Assembly (NCBI GenBank): GCA_020696885.1
Contig: JAJFMS010000117.1
Location: forward strand, 1-7,936
Direction of reading: 5' to 3'
From: Armatimonadota bacterium
GTDB lineage: Bacteria > Armatimonadota > SYMT01
Length of the DNA stretch: 7,936 bases
The notes under the pieces were generated by a model, which was given only the letters and a program-made list of their open reading frames with translations, ran no database searches and had not been told where the DNA came from. Shown one piece after another: positions 1-7,200 of the stretch. Position 1 is the first letter of the stretch; the number at the start of each line of letters is the position of its first letter. The position numbers and the translations under genes were made by a program.

Positions 1-49
1 TTCCTCAGGTTCGAGGCGGCTTGAGATGATCCCAAAATCTTTTTTTCGG

Positions 50-128
50 GGAGTAGTGGAGTGTGGAGTAGTGGGCTGTCGGTGCCCGTACGGGCTCCTT
101 CCCCGTCACTCCCACACTCCACTACTCC
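50..128. repeat. long inverted repeat made of short G/A-rich units
   Basis: The left arm GGAGTAGTGGAGTGTGG (50-66) is perfectly complementary to CCACACTCCACTACTCC (112-128), a 17-bp stem with a 45-nt loop. The left side is built from short near-identical units (GAGTAGTG 51-58, GAGTGTG 59-65, GAGTAGTG 66-73). The right side carries the matching C/T-rich units and continues to about 137. The loop centre contains the palindrome GCCCGTACGGGC (84-95). There is no T-run after the stem on the + strand, so it is not a standard intrinsic terminator. The same design (G/A-rich arm, GC-rich core, complementary C/T-rich arm) recurs inside the gene at 4247-7489. Family membership is inferred; the stem itself is read directly. 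Confidence 0.85.
84..95. promoter_or_regulatory. palindrome GCCCGTACGGGC, copy 1
   Basis: This perfect 12-bp palindrome lies in the loop of the 50-128 inverted repeat. Eleven of its bases (GCCCGTACGGG) recur at 202-212, 118 bp downstream. Paired palindromes ahead of a gene could be an operator for a dimeric regulator, or simply a core shared by repeat elements. The sequence does not distinguish these. Confidence 0.3.
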
Positions 129-192
129 ATCACTCCCAAACCGCGCGGACCGCACTCCAGCGTTTCTTTGCCTACCCTGATCGTGGATCGCA

Positions 193-215
193 CCTCCCGA
201 CGCCCGTACGGGAGG
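193..215 (+). promoter_or_regulatory. leader hairpin containing palindrome copy 2
   Basis: CCTCCCG (193-199) pairs with CGGGAGG (209-215) over a 9-nt loop. The right half overlaps the second CCCGTACGGG palindrome (203-212), so two alternative folds compete. It is the first of three consecutive hairpins within 110 nt upstream of the kinase ATG. A regulatory role is possible but unproven. Confidence 0.35.
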
Positions 216-238
216 CGTTTGCACGCTCCGGCTGGAAC

Positions 239-256
239 GGGTAGCGTAACGCTCCC
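239..256 (+). promoter_or_regulatory. leader hairpin 2
   Basis: GGG-T-AGCG (239-246) pairs with CGCTCCC (250-256), giving seven base pairs with one bulged T and a TAA loop. It lies between the 193-215 and 261-275 hairpins. In GC-rich DNA such stems arise by chance, so only the run of three makes it worth listing. Confidence 0.3.
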
Positions 257-260
257 GGTC

Positions 261-275
261 CCGAAGAACCTTCGG
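261..275 (+). promoter_or_regulatory. leader hairpin 3, partly covering the only SD-like GGAG
   Basis: CCGAAG (261-266) pairs perfectly with CTTCGG (270-275) over a 3-nt loop. The only purine-rich SD-like string near the kinase start, GGAG at 274-277, overlaps the 3' side of this stem and ends 22 nt before the ATG, too far for normal spacing. No T-run follows, so it is not an intrinsic terminator. It could influence translation of the kinase. Confidence 0.35.
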
Positions 276-299
276 AGACCCCCGCCCGGTCCGCAGTCG

Positions 300-3200
300 A
301 TGAGTGAAGTTGAGCCGGAAGCCCGTCGCCCGGTCCGCCTGGGGGACGAGCAGTTTCGCCTGCTACTGGAAGCGGTGCAGGATTACGCCATCTGCCTGCT
401 CGACTCGGCCGGCAGCGTCGCCAGTTGGAACCCGGGCGCGGCGCGGCTCAAGGGCTACGCCGCGGAGGAGATCATCGGAGAGCACGTCAGCCGGTTCTAC
501 ACCCCGGAAGACATCCACCGCGGCCATCCGGAAGAAGAGCTGCGCGCGGCGCTCGAAACCGGACGCCATGCCGAGGAAGGCTGGCGCGTCCGCAAAGACG
601 GCTCCCGGTTCTGGGCTCACGTGGTCATCACCCCCGTCTACGATGCTGGGGAGCACGTAGGCTATGCCAAGGTAACCCGAGATCTTACCGAGCGGCGGCA
701 AGCACAGGACGCGGCGCGGCGGCTAACCCTGGCGGAGGCGGCCCGCGCGGACGCGGAGCGTGCCGCGGAGACGCTGCGGCGCCTCCAATCGATCAGCGAA
801 GCGGCGCTGTCCCACGCGGAGCTGGACGACCTGCTGCGGGAGCTATTGCAGCGGCTCCGGGAGCTGTTCCAGGCGGACACCGCCGTCATTCTGCTCCGGG
901 ATGGAGACTGGCTATCACTCCGCGCCGGCTCAGGGGTGGACCTGGCGGTGATGGGTGCGGCGCCGATTGCGGTGGGCGCGGGCTTTGCGGGGCGGGTCGC
1001 GGCGGAAGGGCGGCCGGTGATCCTCTCCACGGTCGTCCAGTCGGACCTCGCCCGGCCGGGGCTCTGGGAGCAAGGCATCCGCTCACTGCTGGGGGTGCCA
1101 CTCCTTGTAGCCGGGAGGGTCACCGGCGTGCTCCACGTGGGGATGCGTCGACATCGCGACTTCTCCGAAGAGGATGCTACCTTCCTGCAGTTGGCGGCCG
1201 ACCGAGCCGCGCTGGCCATCCAGAACGCCCAGTTCTTCCGCGAAGCCCGCGAGGCCGCTGAGCGACTCTTCCTGCTTGCTCACGCTTCCACGTCGCTCTT
1301 GCCGGTAGTCGATTCGTCCCGCACGCTTCCCACGCTGCTCTCCCTGGCACAGCAACTGCTGCACGCGGATGCCTACGCCGTCTGGCGCGAGGACCGGCGC
1401 GATGGCTCCTGGAGCGTGGTGGCCCAGTCCGGCCTCTCTGCGGGCTATCCCATGACGGCGCGGTCCGGCGCGCCGCTGCCGGACCGCCCATTCGTGATCT
1501 CGGACATCGGGACGGCGGAGATGCCGGAGGATCGACGGGCAGCCATGCGTGCGGAAGGGATCCGCACCTTCCTCTGCTGCCCGCTGCGGATGGGCCGGGA
1601 GCGGTCCGGCAGCATCGTCTTCTACCGGCGGGACCACGAGCCGTTCGGGGAGCCGGATCTCCAGGTGGCCTCCGCGTTGGGCAGCCTGGCCGGTGCCGCC
1701 GTCACCACTACGGAGCTAGGCGACGAGCAGCGCCGCCTCCAGGTCGAGACGGAGCAGTCTCGCCAGCGGCTCGCCTTCCTGGCGGAAGCCAGCCGTATCC
1801 TGGCCTCCTCGCTGGACTACGAGGAGACCCTGAAAGGAGTGGCTGATCTCCTGGTTCCACACCTGGCGGACTGGTGCACGGTTCACCTGCTGGGTCCGGA
1901 CGGCACCGCCCGTGTGGTGGCCGTGTCCCACTCCGACCCTTCCAAGCTGGAGTGGGCGCTGCAGCTCCCCAAGCGGCCCTACGAGCCCGAGATGCCCCGG
2001 GGCGTGCCCCAGGTCCTCCGCACCGGCAAGCCGGAGCTGCGCCCGGTGGTCACGGACGCGATGCTGGTTCAGGACGCGCGGGATCCCGCGGAGCTGGAGA
2101 TCTTGCGGCAAGTCGGGTTCAGCTCCACGATGATCGTGCCGCTCCGGGCGCGCGACCGGACCTTCGGCGCCCTATCGCTGATCGCGGCCGAATCCGGAGC
2201 GCACTACGACGAGGCTGCCCTCGCCTTCGCGGAGGACCTCGCCCGGCGCGCCGCCGATGCGATCGATAACGCGCTGCTCTACCAGGAAGCCCAGTCCGCA
2301 CTGGAGTCGGCGCGGCGCAACGCGGCCCGGGCCCGACGGCTGATGGAGTCGAACATCATCGGCATCCAGGTAGGGCGGCTGGGCGGCGCCATCGCCGAAG
2401 CGAACGATGCATTCCTGGAGCTGGCCGGACGCCTCCGCTCCGAGCTGCGTGCCGGGGACCTGGCCTGGGATCGCCTGATCGCCCCTGACTGCCGGCGGAC
2501 CGAGCTACTGGCTCGCGAGCAGCTCCGCGCCGGCGGCGTGTGCGCGCCGTATGAAACGGAGCTCATCCGCCCGGACGGGCTCCGCGTTCCGGTGCTGGTC
2601 GGTGCCGCCCGCTTCGAGGACGAGCCGGACGAAGCCGTCACCTTCGTGCTGGATCTCTCGGAGCGCCGCCGCCTGGAGGAGGGCGTCCGGTTCGCAATGG
2701 AGCACGCCCACTGCCTGCTGTGGCACGCCTACGTGGACGCGCCGCAGCCACCGGCAAGCGACTCCTTCACCTGGGACCTGCACTTCTTCGACGAGCAGGC
2801 GGCACAGCGGTTCCTTCCGCTCACCCGGCTGCCGGGGGAGACCTACGCGGAGGCCCTCATCCGGAGCAAGCCGGAGGACGATCGGGAGCAGGGCGATCGC
2901 ATCGCCCGGGCTGCCTTCGCGGAGAACCGGCGCGGCTACGACCAGGAATACCGCTGTCGCCGGGCGGACGGGGAGATCCGCTGGCTGCACGAGCGGACCC
3001 ACCTGGCGCGGATCAGCGCCACTCGGTGGCGGGCTGTAGGCGTCTGCACAGATAGCACGGAACGTAAGCGGCTGGAACAGGAGCTCCGCGACCGGGTGAG
3101 GGAGCTGGCGGAGGAAGACCAGCGCAAGGACGAGTTCCTGGCGATGCTGGCGCATGAGCTGCGCAACCCCCTCGGCGCGGTCAGCAACGCGGTCCACCTG

Positions 3201-4223
3201 CTCCAGCAGCCGGTCCAGTCGCCGGAACAGCGCACACGCGCCCTGGAGGTGTTGAAGCGGCAGGTCACGCACCAGACCCGCCTGGTGGAGGACCTGCTGG
3301 ACGTCTCCCGCATCGAGCGCGGACTGGTCGAGCTGCGCGCGGCCCCGTTGGACCTGGTCGCCCTGGTCCGCGATGCGGTGGAAGACTGGCGCCAGCCGCT
3401 GGAGCGGGAGCGACTGGTCCTCACCGCCACGCTTCCCGAGGAGCCGGTCTATGTGCAGGGAGATGCGACTCGTCTGACACAGGTGCTGGGGAATCTGCTG
3501 AGCAACGCGGGCAAGTTCACCGAAGCCGGCGGCACGATCTCCGTCGACCTGCACATCGAGGCGCAGGGGCAGCCGATACCGCTGGCAAGGCTGCGTGTTC
3601 GGGACACCGGCACCGGCATCGACTCCGAGCTCCTCCCCCGGATCTTCGAGTCGTTCACCCAGTCGGACCGGTCTCTCGCCCGCAGCCGTGGCGGCTTGGG
3701 CCTGGGGCTGGCCATCGTGAAGGGCCTGATCGAGCTGCACGGCGGCACGGTAACCGCGGCGAGTGAGGGCGCCTCCCACGGTGCCGAGATCGAGGTCCGC
3801 CTGCCGCTCCTCCAACAGGCCGCTGCACCGCCGCCCGCAGCGCCGCCACCCTCCGCCGTGCCGGTGGGCTTGCGGATCCTGGTGGTGGAAGACAACCGGG
3901 ACGCCGCCGAGACGCTGGCGGAGATCCTGGAGTTGGACGGCCACAAAGTGGAAGTGGCCTTTTCCGGACCGGCCGGGGTCGAAGCCGCGCGTCGCCTCCG
4001 GCCGGACGTGGTGCTCTGCGACATCGGGCTTCCAGGAATGGACGGCTATCAGGTAGCCGCCTCCCTGCGCGCCGACCCCGCGCTCGCCGGGATGCGCCTC
4101 ATCGCTGTCACCGGCTACGGGCAGGACGAAGACCGGCGCCGCACCCGGGAGGCGGGTTTCGATGCCCATCTCACCAAGCCGGTGGAGATCCCCGCGCTGC
4201 AGCGGGTTCTGGAGCAGCGGTAG
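300..4223 (+). CDS. hybrid sensor histidine kinase (PAS-GAF3-PAS2-HisKA-HATPase-REC)
   Basis: This 1307-residue cytosolic two-component kinase senses a signal through stacked PAS and GAF domains, autophosphorylates on His and passes the phosphate to its own receiver. I see PAS-1 at residues 14-133, GAF domains at about 165-312, 320-472 and 490-662, PAS-2 at about 675-790, and PAS-3 at about 798-923 ending in a typical STERKRLEQ. HisKA follows with the H-box AHELRNPL (H952). The HATPase has the N-box NLLSNAGKF (N1069), DTGTGI (D1102) and GLGLGLAIV. A Pro/Ala linker (about 1172-1189) leads to a receiver with E1197/D1198, phospho-acceptor D1241, T1271 and K1293, all intact. No membrane segment or signal peptide is visible. 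I chose ATG 300 because PAS-1 begins just after it. An in-frame TTG at 168 would add 44 residues encoded by hairpin-rich leader DNA. No good Shine-Dalgarno sequence precedes ATG 300. The ligand and any separate output regulator are unknown. The next gene starts 23 nt downstream. Confidence 0.95.
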   Translation: MSEVEPEARRPVRLGDEQFRLLLEAVQDYAICLLDSAGSVASWNPGAARLKGYAAEEIIGEHVSRFYTPEDIHRGHPEEELRAALETGRHAEEGWRVRKDGSRFWAHVVITPVYDAGEHVGYAKVTRDLTERRQAQDAARRLTLAEAARADAERAAETLRRLQSISEAALSHAELDDLLRELLQRLRELFQADTAVILLRDGDWLSLRAGSGVDLAVMGAAPIAVGAGFAGRVAAEGRPVILSTVVQSDLARPGLWEQGIRSLLGVPLLVAGRVTGVLHVGMRRHRDFSEEDATFLQLAADRAALAIQNAQFFREAREAAERLFLLAHASTSLLPVVDSSRTLPTLLSLAQQLLHADAYAVWREDRRDGSWSVVAQSGLSAGYPMTARSGAPLPDRPFVISDIGTAEMPEDRRAAMRAEGIRTFLCCPLRMGRERSGSIVFYRRDHEPFGEPDLQVASALGSLAGAAVTTTELGDEQRRLQVETEQSRQRLAFLAEASRILASSLDYEETLKGVADLLVPHLADWCTVHLLGPDGTARVVAVSHSDPSKLEWALQLPKRPYEPEMPRGVPQVLRTGKPELRPVVTDAMLVQDARDPAELEILRQVGFSSTMIVPLRARDRTFGALSLIAAESGAHYDEAALAFAEDLARRAADAIDNALLYQEAQSALESARRNAARARRLMESNIIGIQVGRLGGAIAEANDAFLELAGRLRSELRAGDLAWDRLIAPDCRRTELLAREQLRAGGVCAPYETELIRPDGLRVPVLVGAARFEDEPDEAVTFVLDLSERRRLEEGVRFAMEHAHCLLWHAYVDAPQPPASDSFTWDLHFFDEQAAQRFLPLTRLPGETYAEALIRSKPEDDREQGDRIARAAFAENRRGYDQEYRCRRADGEIRWLHERTHLARISATRWRAVGVCTDSTERKRLEQELRDRVRELAEEDQRKDEFLAMLAHELRNPLGAVSNAVHLLQQPVQSPEQRTRALEVLKRQVTHQTRLVEDLLDVSRIERGLVELRAAPLDLVALVRDAVEDWRQPLERERLVLTATLPEEPVYVQGDATRLTQVLGNLLSNAGKFTEAGGTISVDLHIEAQGQPIPLARLRVRDTGTGIDSELLPRIFESFTQSDRSLARSRGGLGLGLAIVKGLIELHGGTVTAASEGASHGAEIEVRLPLLQQAAAPPPAAPPPSAVPVGLRILVVEDNRDAAETLAEILELDGHKVEVAFSGPAGVEAARRLRPDVVLCDIGLPGMDGYQVAASLRADPALAGMRLIAVTGYGQDEDRRRTREAGFDAHLTKPVEIPALQRVLEQR

Positions 4224-4246
4224 TCGAAGTTCGGGGCGAGAATACG

Positions 4247-7200
4247 ATGCGCTTGACGATTATTACCGGGATCAGCACGCTGGGGCTCGCCGGGGTGGCG
4301 GCGGCCTACGCACCGCCCGCCGTGCCGCCGCAGGCGGGCTACTTCGATCGCCAGGTCCGGCCGATCCTCGCCCGGCGCTGCTTCGGCTGCCACTCGGCCC
4401 AGGCCGGCCGGCCCCAGGGCGGGCTGCGCCTGGACCACGCGGCCGGCTGGCTTCAAGGCGGCGCCACGGGACCCGCGCTGAAAGCCGGCAGCCCGGACGC
4501 CAGTCTGCTCATGAAAGCGGTCCGGCACGAGGCCGGGGTCTCCCCCATGCCGCCGTCCGGCAAGCTCCCCGAAAGCGAGGTCGCCATCCTCGCGGAGTGG
4601 ATCCGGCGCGGCGCCCCGGGACCGTCTGGGAGTGCCGCTGCTGGACCTGCTGCTTCCGCCCCACACTGGGCGTTCCAGCCCCTGAAGCGACCGCCGGTGC
4701 CCCGGGTGAAGAACGCCGCCTGGTGTCGCACCCCGATCGACGCCTTCGTGCTGGCGAAACTGGAAGCGAAGGGGCTGACCCCTTCCCCCGAAGCCGACCC
4801 GCGCACCCTGATCCGCCGCGCCTACTTCGACCTCACCGGGCTACCCCCCACCCCCGCCGAGGTCGAAGCATTCATTCGAGAGTGCGCCAGGGAAGCGGAA
4901 CGGGGAGTAAGAGAAAGAGTAGGAGTAAGAGTAAGATCCGATCCCCGATCACCGAACGCCGAACACCGAACACCGGCGCCCGCAGGCGCCTACACCCGCC
5001 TCATCGACCGCTTGCTGGGCTCCCCCCGCTACGGCGAGCGTTGGGGCCGGCATTGGCTGGACGTGGTGCATTACGGGGACACGCACGGCTACGACAAAGA
5101 CAAGCGCCGCGTGAATGCCTGGCCGTACCGGGACTACGTGATCCGCAGCCTCAACGCGGACAAGCCCTACTCCCGGTTCATCCGTGAGCAGGTTGCCGGC
5201 GACGTGCTCTACCCGAACGATCCGGACGGGGCGGTCGCCACCGGGTTCGTCGCCTCCGGCCCATGGGACTTCGTGGGGCAGGTCGAGCTGCGCGAGGGCA
5301 CGGTGGAGAAGGAGAAGACACGGGTCCTCGACCGGGACGACATGGTGGCGAACACGCTCTCCACGTTCAACAGCGTCACGATCCACTGCGCCCGGTGCCA
5401 CGACCACAAGTTCGACCCGATCTCGCAGAAGGAATACTACCGTCTGCAGGCCGTGTTCGCCGGCGTGGAGCGGGGTGATCGGCCGTTCTCGGACCCGCGC
5501 ACTCTGGCCCAGCGGATGGCGCTGGAAGCGGAGCGACAAGAGCTCACGAAGGCTCGCGACACCCTGCAGCAGCGCCTCGCCGCGTTGACGAGCCCGGAGC
5601 TCAAGACGCTGGACGACTCGCTGAAACGCCTCCAGTTACAGCTTGGTGGCGCACCGCTGCCGGCCGGAGAGCCCGGCAGCCCGACCAACGGCTACCACAG
5701 CGGCATCGAGAAGCAGCCGGACGTGGAGAAGTGGGTGCAGCTCGACCTCGGCCGCCCGCTGCCGATCGAGGAGGTGCGGCTGTTCCCGGCACGCCCCACG
5801 GACTTCCCGGACACGCCCGGCTTCGGCTTCCCCGCCCGCTTCCGGGTGGCGGTGTCGGACGACCCGACGTTCGCCACCGCGGAACTGGTGCTGGACCGCA
5901 GCGCCGCGGAGTTCCCGAACCCCGGCAGCGAGCCGCTGCTGATCCGCCCGGAGCGGCGCACGGCGCGCTACGTGCGCGTTACCGCCACCCGCCTCTGGCC
6001 GCGCACCGGCGACTACGTCTTCGCGCTCGCCGAGATCCAGGTGGTCTCGGGCGGGCGCAACGCCGCTGCGGGAGCGGCGGTGACCGCTCTGGACTCGATC
6101 GAAGGAGGTCGCTGGGCGCGCAAGAACCTGACGGACGGCTACGACAGCCGCAGCCGGATGCCGGACCCGTCCGACCCGAAGGTCGCGGCGGCGCTGCGAG
6201 ACCGGTTCGAATGGCAGGAGGAGATCCGCCGTCTGGAGCAGGCGCGCCGGGACACCCTGGAGCGGCTCATCGATCCGGAGAGCCGCCAGTCCCGCGTCCG
6301 CGTTACGGCCCGTCTGGAAGCCGTAGCGCGAGAGCTGGCGGCGCTCCCCCCACCCGCGCAGGTCTATGGCGTGCTATCCCGGGCGCCGCGGCCGATCCAC
6401 CTGCTCTCCCGCGGCGACGTGGAGCAGAAGGCGGCGGAGGTCACCCCGGGCGCGCTTGCAGCGGTCGCGGGTCTCTCGCCCGAGCTGAGCGTGCCGGATG
6501 CCCGGGACGAAGGCCGCCGCCGCGCGGCGCTGGCGGAGTGGCTCGCCAGCCCGAAGAACGCGCTCACCTGGCGGTCCATCGCCAACCGCGTCTGGCACTA
6601 CCACTTCGGGCGCGGCATCGTGGACACCCCGAACGACTTCGGCAAGAACGGCAGCCGGCCCACGCACCCCGAGCTGCTGGACTGGCTGGCGACCACCTTC
6701 GTTGGAAATGAGGAAATAGGGAAACGGGGCGCCGCGGGCGGAGGAAACGGGGCAACGGGGAAACGGGGAAACGGCGGTGGCTGCGGGGTTGCCGGATCTA
6801 CCATTTCCTCATTTCCCCATCCCCCCATTTCCCCTACCCAGCCCGGATCCCTGAAGTCGCTGCACCGCCTGATCATGCTCAGCGCCACCTACCGCCAGGC
6901 TTCCGGCGAGAACGCGGCATTCGCCCGGCGTGATGCGGACAACCGCTACCTGTGGCGGATGAACCGGCAGCGCCTCGAGGCGGAAGCGGTCCGGGACGCG
7001 GTGCTGGCGGTGAGCGGGAAGCTGGACCTCCGCATGGGCGGCCCCGGTTTCGACCTCTTCCGCTTCAAAGACGACCATTCGCCGATCTACGACCACACCG
7101 CCGTCGAGAAGGTCGCCGATCCGGTCACGTTTCGGCGCACGGTTTATCGCTTCGTGGTGCGCAGCGTGCCCAACCCGTTCCTGGACAGCCTCGACTGCGC

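Larger units (their letters stand above)
1..299. other. intergenic region upstream of the kinase gene
   Basis: No convincing gene lies here. In frame 1 the first 24 bases read FLRFEAA followed by TGA (22-24), which could be the C-terminus of a gene entering from the left, but seven residues cannot be assigned. A run of seven T (40-46) follows. The rest holds the inverted repeat at 50-128, two CCCGTACGGG palindromes and three short hairpins between 193 and 275, listed separately. I see no convincing -35/-10 pair, so the kinase promoter cannot be placed. Confidence 0.6.

Noticed and set aside
24..46. Possible intrinsic terminator with a seven-T tail
   Set aside because: The only stem before the T-run is AGAT/ATCT (24-27 with 37-40), four weak base pairs over a 9-nt loop, too unstable to call.
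26..244. 72-codon open frame upstream of the kinase
   Set aside because: It reads straight through both arms of the inverted repeat and the leader hairpins. There is no RBS and no recognisable protein pattern.
168..299. TTG start extending the kinase by 44 residues
   Set aside because: The extension is Arg/Pro-rich, is encoded by hairpin-forming leader DNA and adds no domain. PAS-1 begins soon after ATG 300.
425..1261. 278-codon + strand open frame in another phase
   Set aside because: It overlaps the PAS-1 and GAF-1 coding region out of phase, and its product is a Gly/Ala/Arg-rich string typical of shadow frames.
2505..4169. 554-codon open frame on the minus strand
   Set aside because: It lies fully opposite the HisKA, HATPase and receiver part of the kinase, whose motifs are intact on the + strand. 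Its translation shows no domain, and long antisense frames are expected in high-GC coding DNA.
4905..4976. CRISPR array or phase-variation tract
   Set aside because: The units are 6-7 bp with no spacers, so it is not CRISPR. Phase variation is possible in principle, but the units are imperfect, which argues against active slippage.
6102..6109. Perfect Shine-Dalgarno-like AAGGAGGT inside the cytochrome-like gene
   Set aside because: It encodes part of IEGGR in the discoidin-linked segment, and no start codon lies at a suitable distance downstream.
5184..6711. Several + and minus strand open frames within the cytochrome-like gene
   Set aside because: All are out of phase with the DUF1549, discoidin and DUF1553 motifs and show composition typical of shadow frames.
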